Positions 39,641 through 52,200 of a stretch of DNA of 64,000 bases are shown in pieces. The stretch spans positions 11,834,729 through 11,898,728 of the forward strand of contig CM049314.1 in NCBI GenBank assembly GCA_026874595.1, written 5' to 3'. Below the pieces are notes generated by a model, which was not told the DNA's origin, did not search any database, and saw nothing but the letters and a program-made list of their open reading frames with translations. Each line of letters opens with the position of its first letter. The stretch's first letter is position 1. The position numbers were made by a program, and so were the translations under genes. This stretch comes from Sipunculus nudus. Its lineage: Eukaryota > Annelida > Sipuncula > Golfingiida > Sipunculidae.

Positions 39641-40293
39641 GTTATAAATTAATGATCAAACCAAACGCATTTGTCATCATTTTGAACAAAATTGCAATAT
39701 GTAATAAAAAATAACTTTATATATACATACAAGCATTTCATTTTAGCACATATGAAAAAAAGATGATGTGCAGGTTGCTAAATATCACATATTTGATGAA
39801 GAATATTGATATAAAGATGTGATCACCTGACATGCATCGATTCAAGACACCTAAAGCAACTGTTTGTTTGAATTCTCTACTTAAGTTTGTCTCCTGATAA
39901 CTAATAAATCAGTTTAAGTCAAACCCATGGAACTGGTGTACTAATTTCTCTCATGGTAGCATAACCTACAGCTCTGCTGTTTTTTCAGGCATACAAGCTC
40001 TTACAGCATGCTGTCAACACAGATTTTACACTGTAATGTTTATGTAATCATATATTGTGTTTTATTATCAACATGTATATGACCATGAACTGCCACAAAC
40101 ATGATCAGTATCCTTCTGACTGTCCATGCCCATGTGATGTAATAATGTTGTTTCAGGAATGGTCAGCAAGTTCCTGCTTTAAACATTATTCATTGCGAAG
40201 ATAGTATTAACAAAGTCATCAAAAACTATGTGAGGCAGATAGTTATATTAAAATTAAATTATTCTATTTCTGTCCCATTGTCCTTATGATGTA

Positions 40294-43200
40294 TCATGTC
40301 TTCTTTTTCTTCTTTAGCTGTTTGTACTTTTTTCTGTCTTGTTTCTTTTTTTCTTGCCTTCTCTTCTTCTTCTCTTGTGCCACTTCATCTGGATCCTGTT
40401 ACAGAACAGAGATTTCTCTTTATTTTTATTTAGAAGAGCTCATAATACAAATAAAAAAATACAGGACTCTAACAATTTCTTCAAGTTATTATGATAAACA
40501 AGGCTTCTGACTAAATGTTTTCTGAATATATTTAACTTAGTTATTTTTAAGGGGAGACTTTTCTAAAGTTATGCTAGCTTATAACATTACTGTTATGATT
40601 GAGGAATATTAAACCAAATGTAGTCCACAAAAATATGCATATTCTAACATTTTCTACATGAGCACCGAAAATGGTGCAAAATACACCCATTACATATGCT
40701 GTGACCTCTGACCTCATGAAATATGAAAATGTATTTTGCTGAGAATGCAATTCTGGTGAGAAACTTTATTGGTTAATGTTGATAATAAGTATAATGAAAG
40801 TCCCTCAGATTTTTAGTAAGTCATCATGGCACCACCAAAGTCTCATCAAGTATGCATAGATTTTGATGGAAATTGAACTTAGGTGAGATGTAATATTGTT
40901 TAATTTTCATGTTGAATTTTTATATAAAAAACTTTTGGATTTTTTATATTATATCATTTTCATGGTAAGTTATCAGTGACACCACAAAGTGGCCTTGTGA
41001 CTTCTGACCTTATCAAATATGTGTGGATATTGCCAATAATGGAACTCAGGTGAGATAATCTACTGGTAAATAGCTTTGGCAAGCTTGTGAAAATCTGTTC
41101 GCCCTTGTTAGTTATCTCAGCAACACTAAAAATGATGGATGATAAACAGATGGATGGTTCAAAAGACAGATGGACCATCTGGTACACCATAAGGTATCCT
41201 GTAATGGATGGGGGTATAAAACAAGGGACCCATGGGTCACGGCGCTCAGCTGATCGAGATTGGACCATAAATGTTTCTCCACTGTGATACTATATCGAGT
41301 CGATAAAGCTTATGAATATCATGGACATGTTGGGCTTTTATAAAGGAATGTAATGTAATACGTGAGTAAATGATAAATGAAATAACCTGACTGATGGATT
41401 AATAGAGTCATATATAGTGGTTTATTTATTTATAGAGTTGTAGAAAATTGTGATATATTTGAGCAAATATGAATGCAATGACAGCAGTAATAAGCAGTAG
41501 TAGAATGATGATACGGCTATTTGTTGAAGGATCTAAAGTGTATGGTAGTCTGCAAGCTTTCAATTTGACAGATATGATGTTATGATTAACTATGCTGATG
41601 AAGTGATTTATGAATTTGTGACTGTATGACACAATATCTCTTTAGTCTTGACAAGGTACATTATTGTGATGCCCACTATGTCTACATATTACACAATATT
41701 GACATAATTTCTGGCATGTACATAGGTACCTATGGACGAATAGTTATACAAAATATAAAAGTATGAATATATCTGATTCATCTTGTTCTTGCTTACTGAG
41801 GCTGACTTTGGGATGGGATTCGGAGAAGGGAAAAGTGAGGGCAGCACGAAGGTGGATGTAGAAATATTCTATTGTAATGTTTTTCATTTATATAAGAATA
41901 TGAAAAGCTAAGAGGAAAGGGGCCCTCCTACTTGGTTATGGTAAAGTTCTAAATATATGATTGCAAACTAATACTCTGACAAGACTGTCATGAAGAAAAA
42001 CAGTAAAAGTTTTTAGATACTGTAATGTATGAAAATTTACAGATGGAAAATTTACAGATGGACAGGCAAGTGGACAGAATGGACTAATACCTTTATTTCA
42101 CTTTCAAGGGAATAATGCATTTAAGTTTATATATAAGCCTATTTTTTTTTAAGCATATCCACTTTTTCCATTAAGAAGTTTTTATCTGAATCATTTTTTT
42201 TATTTACAGGTTTTATAAATTTTAAATGAAAAAACCTGAAAATATAAGTTAAAATATTAGAATTGTTGCAAAAGTTGCAATCATTATATATACAGAGTAA
42301 AAAACTGAAACTATAAGTTAAAATATTAGAATTGTTGCAAAAGTTGCAATCATCATATATCCAGAGTGTAGCTCATATTGGGTCATATTATGCATACACA
42401 TATATTTAATTATTTTTAAATCATAAATGTTTAAACTGAATTTAAAAGAAAATAATGCCACAACATGGCATCTACAAGAATATTCCTTGAATCACTATTA
42501 AAAAGTTTTGCACATTGGAGTTTTCAGTACCTGCTTAATTTTATTCACCAAAATAAAATAAAAGATTCAGTAAATTTGATAAAATAAAACATCTTTTCAA
42601 ATAAAGTATACACACTGTTGGTTGAATGAGGGACAAACAATATCATTGTGCTAATTACTATCCAAGTTTTAATTAATTACTGAAATTAATAGTCAATTTC
42701 ACACCTGGTGAAGTTTTTACTCCTCTGAAGTAAGGAATTACTTATCTCATGAACATCCACACTTTCATAGCAATACACCACTTTGTGGACACAATTAAAT
42801 GTACACTTTAATCATTGTAACCCTGGTGGTACAATACAAAATCTAAAATGTAGCATAGCCTAGAATAAGAATGAATCACATACAGAAAATAATAACATTC
42901 ATCTAGTTTATGCACCATCTGGGGGGGGGGGGAGGGAGTGCAGAGCAGAGGGGAAGCCTGCTGGTAGTGGCCAAGCTGACCCAAGGCAAGCTGCCTGGGG
43001 TGGGTTACATAATGCAAGTGAAGGCTGTACTACTAGGTGGGCTAGATGTAAACAACACTTGACATGGTGTATGAAAACATGAATAAAAGCTATTCTTTTC
43101 AATCAATTTCTTTGAAATTTCAGATTTTAAAAGATTAAATCCTTATGTATATATGCTGTGAAAATTAAATCAACAGTGCCAAAGTTGGACAAAATTTAAG

Positions 43201-46200
43201 GTATTGATTTTTTATTTATGCTAATAACTTGAAAAATTTGCAAAATTCAGATCTAATTTTAGGTAAACAATTGAATCTTGATTAAATAAAGTTATATTCC
43301 TGAAAAAAAGTCTCTAGGTTCAGCAATTCTCATGTGAGTAAATATATTTCCTGATTTTTTAACAAATTGCATTATGTTTTGGCCCATAACTTCAAAATAA
43401 TACCCAATACTAACCTAATTTTTGGTATGTTCATAGAAAATGTATAAAAGAATGTGAATCCTAAATACGATCAAAAACAGATCAGTGGTTTTATATTAGG
43501 CAGCCCTGAAGTGTAACAATGGCTTTTTTTATGGAAAACAGAGTTTTTTTTCCTTAATATCTTGAAGTCCTGAACAAAGTCCTAATGACCCAATTTTCGG
43601 TATGGTAGGAGATTTTGGGGACATCTAAAATTATGTCAACAGCCTGGGGAGCACAGAGATGTGCACTGAATGACCTACAGTCATCAAAGTGGACTGCTTG
43701 ACAATGTAAGGGAATACAACAAGAGCCTCCAAAAAAATTCAATAACTAGCCTAATTTTGCAGCTTTTATTTTAAAATTTCAGATTTTAACAGATTAAATC
43801 CTTATGTATACATGGTGTGAAAATTAAATCCACAGTACTTACAGGAAAAAAACGTGCCATGGCCAAAGTTGGGCAAAATTTAAGGTACCAATTTTATATT
43901 TTTGCCAATATTTAAAAAAATTTAACAAATTTTGATCTAATTTTTGGTATACAATTAAATTTTGATTAATATAAGTTGTATTACTGGAAAAATGTCTCTA
44001 CCTTTTACACTTTTGGTCTTAAGTGACCAAATATCTTCCTGATTTTTTTACAAAGTCCATTATGTTTGGGCCCATAACTTTTTTAAATTATATAATACTG
44101 ACTTAATATCTGGCATGTACATAGGAACTATATAGAGGAATATTTATGGTAAATATGAAGAAAACCAGATGAGTGGTTTTGATTTTAGGCAGTCCTGAAG
44201 TGTGAAAATAGATTTTTAATAAAAAATTGAGGTTTTTCCTTAATATCTCAGGGGAACGAAGTCCTATTGACCCAATTTTTGGCATGGTAGGAGATTATGG
44301 GGACATCTAACTGTATGCCGAAATTCAGATTCGTAGGTCCAACGGTGTCGAAACGTGCCAGTCTTACGGACGGACATCCAGACAGACGGACGGACGGACG
44401 ACGGACAATGGACCATGACTATAGCTCAGATGACTTATAGTCAGCTGAGCTAAAAATCAACACAAGATTAAGATAAAGGCTGCAAATGACATGAGATCAA
44501 CTAAGTAACTACAGCTACTATAGTTACTACAGACATTATGTGAAGACCACAAACCTTGCCCTCCATTATGAGTTTTTTCCTCTTGTTGATTTCCTTTTGT
44601 TCACCAAAATCCTGTTCATCCAGTTTCTGAACACACAAACATAATAACTTTAATTGTCAATCTTATTGGTAATTATTAAGTTCTGAATAATCAATACACC
44701 ATGTACCAAGAAATTATGACAAGATAAAGTGGTCACATTTTCGAATGAGGCCTGGTATAAGGAGCAAAAAATGAACTGGGACCATGAAAAAGTGGTTGTT
44801 TTATTTAAAAAAGTTGTCTCTAAACCAAGTTGATCCTTAGGCGACATTTCACTTACACAAACATACCAGAGTCAAAGTACCTGATGTTCAACTGTTACTT
44901 TTTTTCTTCAATATAACAAGGTTGGATTAAGAAAAAACCAGATCTATAGTTCTCATTTTTTTCTATAAAACTTTTACCATAAATTTTTAGGTATCACCAC
45001 CATCAGCTAATAAGGATAACTGAGTTCATACTTTAACAGGAGAAAATGAATAGTTGAACCTCAAACACCCAAATATTTCTGAGGACAGACGTTATTTTAA
45101 ATAAATGAGTTTACTTTTTTGAACCAGTAAGCATTAAAATATGCAAATCCTGCAAAGTAATGTTATCATATTCAATAATTTGGCTCTTTATTTAAAATTA
45201 AAAAAAAAAAAACAAACAAATTTTTCAAATAAGGAGATTCAGAAATTGGAGTTTTTTCTGTGGTAATTTAAGAAAACATCCTGAATAATGATAGATCAAA
45301 ATAGCTTTAAGTAGGAAACTTACTATTTCTGCTTCCCTTTTGGCCACAGCTACTTCTGTCACTATTTTGGTAACTTCTTTTTCACTTGTTTCATACTCTG
45401 TTAATTTCACATCTGAAACAAAATTAAAAAAAAAATAAATAAACAAAAATAAATTTTCAGTTTATTTATAAATTTATACACATAAACATAAATGCATGTT
45501 TACACTTCCACATCCAAAAATGAATGGTATTTATGGTCACAATCATGTCATGTGTACATGAAGCATTTACTCCCAGCAGACTATGAAAGGAAATGCTAGG
45601 CTGACAAAAGTTGGAAGATAAAATTCATCTCATCATGGTGATTACATGAGAAACAGTTTTTCTGATTCTATAATGAAGTGGAAAAAGAAAAAGAATGGAC
45701 ATTAAAAATTTGTGGACTGGAAATGAATGTTTTTTTTTTTAGATATTTAATATTTTATATTTTCTATTACAGTTTGAAGTGATAATTTAAACAAATAAAC
45801 AGTTTTTTTAACTTACTGGTGTGATTCTCCACAGCATGTAATAATTTGACGTCAAACTGTGTCACCAAGGTGATTGCCAATCCCCCACGACCTGAAGTAA
45901 ACGAGTCACATATTAGAAAGAAATAACTGTATTGTGTTACAAGCATTCTAATACATATGGTGTCCTTAAATGCAGCCTTTTTTACTGAATTTCAACTAAA
46001 AGCATGAAACACAAAATGCAAATACTGGGATATGATCATCAATACTTAGTCTCAGTGAAATGTATATAGTCAATCAAAATACTGTAATATTAATTTAGTA
46101 TTAATTAAGTACAGATTTTTAAATTGATATTCATATTAAAATCATAATCTAGATATTTCAATAAAAACACTATATATTTGAAACAAAAGGGATCATGAAA

Positions 46201-49200
46201 TAAGATTACAATATGGGTGATTCCAAGCATTTTAAAAAAAAATCTCAATAAACTGAAATCTAGAAGTTTGGGACCATAATGGTCCTAAATAAAGGCCCTG
46301 TGATTGCCACTTCTTCCAAATCACAGCCTTTGGTCATATTGGATATCACAAACTAATTTTCAGAAAAATCGAAGCATTATCTGAAACTTAGTGAAAGGTT
46401 ATGTGAAACAATTTTAAAGCTTTTGTCTGTCAGCCATACTGAATTTGACAGCAGTCTGAAATGTAAAAGCACTGATCCCCTGTGTCAATGTTCTGTTAAA
46501 TATTTGTAAAAGAAAATCAGTGATTGTGCTCTGGTTTCCATAATGGATATTAGGCAAGTCTGTTATTCAATTTAATACACCTGGAGACCTCATAGGCACC
46601 AACTGCACCTGTAACTTTGGGAAAGGTAGTTTTTCTTAAATGCTGCACTTGAAAGAAAGAAAGCCATTGTTCTGAGACAGCCATATTGGACTTTGGATAG
46701 GTCTGTAATTTGATAGGGCTGGAGCTCTTATAGACATCAATCATCCCTGTGATTTTGGGATACTACATGTCAAAGAAAATCACAAATAATGCTTTGGCGG
46801 CCACATTGGTTTCTAGATGGGTCTGTAATTCAATATGACTAGGTCTCATATGCACAGGTCATCCCTGTGCATTTGAAAATGATAAAACACATTCTCTTTG
46901 AGATAATGCACATGAAAGAAAGTCACTAATTTTGCTCTGGCTGCCATTTTGGATTCTCAGTGGATCTGTATCATAGGCACTAACCATTGTGTCAATTTGA
47001 GAAAGATCAAGCTTATTCTCTTTGAGAAAGGAAATCACCAATGTGCTATGACAGCTATATTGGAATTCAGAAAGGTCTGTACTGTATTTACTCATGTACA
47101 AAATGGTAAATTTTTCCTAAAAATATTTGGCCAAGAAGGGGGACCGCCTTATACAAGGGTACAAGTTTTTTCAGCAACCTAAGGGCTGCCAAGGATAATT
47201 TACGGCAATCAGCATAATTACATCGGTCGAACTGCATTCCCTGAATATGGGTGATCCTCTCCAAATTATTGTATTATAGACGTAATAAAGAGCATTACAA
47301 TGTTGTGTTTTTGTTTGAATTTATTGTTTATACATCAGATTTATATGTGCACTTAGTTAAATAATTGATAAGAAAAGGTTTGCCCTTGCGGCCTGTGATA
47401 TTCCACAATTGCAGACGGAATTGGGTAACTGACAGACTGAAACAGAATTCCAAATCCTGAAAATATTGAAGTTTAATGTATTTTTTGCCATGAATATCTT
47501 GGCAATTTACTTGAAACATGTATGCAGTGATATAATTAATGATGCCCCTGACACCGTGCAAGGCATACCCATGTACTCAGGATCCTTAAGCCCTGGCTTT
47601 ATTTGTGTGTTATACAGTGCCAGGCAAGGCATGCAGGAAGCATGGCTATATATGCCTTCAAGTAGCACGTAATATACATATTAAAACATAGATGATTTTT
47701 TCACATGGTCCCATATTTACTGCTTGAATTGTTCACGAGTACAGTGAATGCAGACGCTGTAAGCTGGCTGGCAGACTGACGTACACGGAGACTCGCACAT
47801 GGCACTTTGATTACAAGACAACCATTAGCACATAATATTTAACAATATGAAGAGCCTCTCATAAGGTGACATGAAATTCAATGTTTGTCAAGCTTGTGTT
47901 ATTAGACTATGTCAAGAAATGAATATATTATAACAGGTCAACAAACTTTTAGAAAGGGATTTCTGCGGGATATAAATATGACAAATTTCCTCACAATTTT
48001 AAGATGAAACTGCGGATTAAGTGAATATACCCTCTTGGGAAATGATCTATTATATGGTAACTAAATGAAAGCCCTGGTTTCCCAGTAGCATTGAACTTGC
48101 ACACAGTTAAATGTAATAAAGTAATGTGGTTCACGATAGGCCTACTGGGTCATAACTCATAACATTTTTCCTGCCTCACTGGCACAACCAAATTAATTTG
48201 AAACAGTGTCATATATTTGCAAAAGTAATATATTTTGTGGGAAAATTTGGTGACTATGACATTGTTTTGGACAGGCCAAGAAATAATAATTTTCTATAGT
48301 TTAATATTAACACGGAATAATAATTGCAGAAGCCTGGTTAAGTAGAGCATCACGGTAGCTTGATTTTTGTGCGCTGTCACTTGTCTACCTTGAGCCTTAT
48401 GTGGACACTGATATGCAGGGAGTGTTTGGTGTGATCTCCCTCAAATTATGCTTAACACTGACATTTCTTTGAAATAAATTTTTTTTAAAGGGTAAGGTGT
48501 CAATGCCCTGTAATGAAGGTTCTCTAGACTTGCTAATTCTAATATAAGTGGGTGTCACCTCCTGGACATTTGCCGAAATAATTTATTACCCTAATTTCGG
48601 GCCCTAAAATTTAACCTTTGCTGTCTCTTATGATATTTATTTGAATTGTTGTATAATACACATTCTTTGATATGTTTAATAAATTCTGTTTTGGTCTGCT
48701 CCTTCATACCTTTCTTTTTAATTTCCTGTTTCACTTGTAGAATCATAAACATGGCCTACAGGCCTAATGCGAACCTGAGCAAAGTTTAAGAGTATGAATG
48801 TTTATTTTTTAAATTTAATACTGATCCTCTCATGTACTGCATATCTACCTTAGTCATCATGATTTCAGCCAAATGGACGTTTTGGACCTGCACGTTTTTG
48901 ACTAGGACATTTTAAAACTAGGATGTATCAGTCAGGATATTTCCTATATGTTCTTTTTGCCAGGGAGGGATACTGGGACAGATGAACGGACAATTTGGCA
49001 GCATGGTTTCAGAGAGAACATTTTAAAATGTTTTTTTTATCTTTTTCCCTATAAAATATAGGAACACGTTCCTGTTTTAGCCTTGGTATTGAGTCACACC
49101 TACTCATGCATCCTGGCAATGGAGGCTCAGCTCTCTCCCAGGCCAAGGGTACCTAATGTGCCACATGTAACTGCACCACTGGCTCTTACAGACTAAAACT

Positions 49201-52200
49201 TACCACTGGCTCTTTCAGACTGAAACTTGACCTGTTGGCAAATCTGAAATGGTTGGCAGTCTGCCAAAGTTATTTATCGACACATATTGTAACTTTACCT
49301 ATTGTAAAATCTGACACAGTTGGCAGGTTTTAGACGTCTAAAAGGTGTGTCTAGACACATCGTCTAGACATCTAGACTGTATCTGGACACCAGGCAGAGC
49401 CAGGTCAGTTGCCATGGTGATGTCTGGACTGCACCTGAGTGCACTCTTTGACCTCTTGACTTGACATGTTGAAATTTGCCATGCTGCCAAATCTATTTTC
49501 AAACACTGAAAGCCTTTTTTAATTGGCTACACTGCTATTTTAAAGCTGCATTTACCCAATCTATTCTTATAAAACTGACATGACAATACCACAGAACAGT
49601 TCTTGTAAAGTTTAAACCAATCAGCTTAAAAGTTTCTTAAAAAAAACAGTGTATAAGCTAGAAGAGTCTAAAGTTACATTTTTGCTTGTAAAAAACAGAT
49701 CAATGTAGGTGGCGCCACCAACACCTAAATTTCAGATATGACTCATGTGACAAACATTGGCATAAAATATGCTGATGACAGCTCTAGCTGTTTCTGAAAT
49801 TTTAAGTTTAGTATGCTTTTTTGCACAGATGACTGAATAAAACCTCCTGTAACTTGGCAAAAAAATTATGGAACTCGAGCCAGACAAACAAATTTGTGAG
49901 ACATTATTATAGGGATAATTTCTGTGAAATATTGGACAATTTGGCTGGAAAAGTAGGAGAAGAAGATTTTTATATCTTTTTTAACTTTTCCTGTAGAAAA
50001 TCTAAGAAAATCACTGAATCAAAACCATTTGAACAAATCTGAATTATCAACATCTCAGGATCGTTCATGTATGAGATTAAAGAATTTGACCCAGTGGTTT
50101 TTGAGAAGAAGATCTTTGTAGCCACTGCGCAGAAATGGGCTGCTGTAACATTTGACAATATTCAACTTCCAATAACTCCGCCAAAAGTCAATGAACAGAG
50201 ACCATTTGAAAAAACTTAAGAAAGCACTTCCCTAGGAGCATTTCTGTTTTTGTAACCCTCTGTATGCTTCGGGCACCGTTGACCCTGTACAAAAAGACCA
50301 ATGCAGGTGGCTCCACCAATACCTATATTTCAAATATGACTCAAGTGACCAACATTAACATAAAATTTGATGATGATAGCTCCGGCCGTTTCTGAGATTG
50401 TAATTTTAGCATACAAATGACTAAGTTCAACTTCCTGTAACTCAGTAAAAAATCACTGAAATGGAACCATTCAAACAAACTTGGAAAAAAGATTGTTCCA
50501 GGGAACATTTCTGTGAAATATTGGACAATTTGGCTGGACAGTTTCACAATAGAAGATTTTTAAGCTTTTTCTCTATAAAATCTAAATTAATGAAGGTACC
50601 CAATAATGAGCTCTAGGGCACCAGGTTTCACATGTGACTAATTCTTACATGTAATTTGGAGCTGCTAGCTCCAGTGGTTTCTGACTTGAAAGGCGGGCAG
50701 ACAACGCAGGGCCATCCCATAAGCTCACAGGTTCACTAAAAAATATACCACTGACCATTTTAAGAATCAAATATTATAAAATCCCATTTCAATCATCAGT
50801 TTTAAAGTGATCATTATGCTGACATAGTGATCCTCAGTAGCTGGCAGCTCCATGATCATGATAAATAATTTGTACCAAAGCTCAAAATTGGAGATCGTCT
50901 TATACACAGGTCGTTTTATACATCAATAAATACAGTAATTCAAAAAGGTCTGGAGCCCTCATGGACACCAATCATCCATATGAATTTAGTTTCCTAGTGA
51001 AATTACTCAAGTTTACAGGTTCAGTGTCTCTTTTTCACCTATTTTGTTTAGGTTTAGTGTGTTATCCAGTACAATCCATGTGTGTCTGTTTACTATGACA
51101 AGATCAACATTGCACATGTATGAAACTTACAATATTGAAAGACAGATTTACTTATCATGAATCAAACAAATTAGATAATAATCTTTTGTTTGCTATCTTG
51201 ATTATGACACCAGTGCAGAGCACTATCTTTATATTTATTTTTGCGTCACTGATTGCATCCTGTGCAAGTTTATTTAAACTGTGTATAGGCATATGGAAAT
51301 AGTTCCAGTAACAGATATTATAATATTTTCAGGAGAGGACACTGCATGTATTCCATGCATACCTAATATGCCATGGTAAATTAAGTTCAAAGTTTGCGAT
51401 ACTGGAGATATTTTATTTTGCAGGATTAACAGATACCATGTTGACACAGACTGTGTCTTACCTGCTCTGGCAGTCCTTCCTACCCTGTGGACGTAGTCTT
51501 TTGGTTTGGTAGGCACATTGTGGTTGATGATCAGGTCAACACAAGGGATGTCTAAACCTCTACAACACAAGAAAATTAGTCCCATCTAGACTACAATTAA
51601 TATACTTTTATTTCTACAACATTTTATTTCCATCCTTGCAACACTTTTTTGCCTAAAATGTATAAAGTGATACCTTTCCTTACAGACATCTTCCTACCAA
51701 GAGATCTGCCCCTTCAGGACACTGAGATATGAAAGGTAAAGGTCTGCGAGTTCTGTAACACCTTTAAAGCCAGCTATTCAGTAGCATTATCTGTAGAATT
51801 TATAAGATTTCTGGTTGACTCTGGATACATTTTAATGAACTGCAGGTCTTTCCTTCTAAGAAAGGTTCTTATAAAACCTCACCCATGTTGGAAAATCCTG
51901 TAACCAAATGTGGTTGGTTCCGTAAGTAAGAAGGTTGAAAGGTCACTAAATGTAAAACACCACTTGCAAAACTCTGGCTTTTAGGAACTTCCACCAAATG
52001 TCCATGTTTAATGTGGTTAAATTATTTTGGCAGGCCCTCACACAGAAAAAACACTCACAGATATACACTGGGATCGGTGTTTTCTGGTTAATTTTTATAA
52101 ACGTTATATGAGATTATCTGAAGTTAGATATCTGAATAAGTACTTTTAATATGAATACTGGCTTATTACAGCTAAAAAAGTTGTTGCTTTTGTCTGCAAT

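Noticed and set aside
42920-43102. Minus-strand proline-rich frames at poly-G tracts (also 58599-58802)
   Set aside because: They lie inside R1 repeat copies and are repeat translation.
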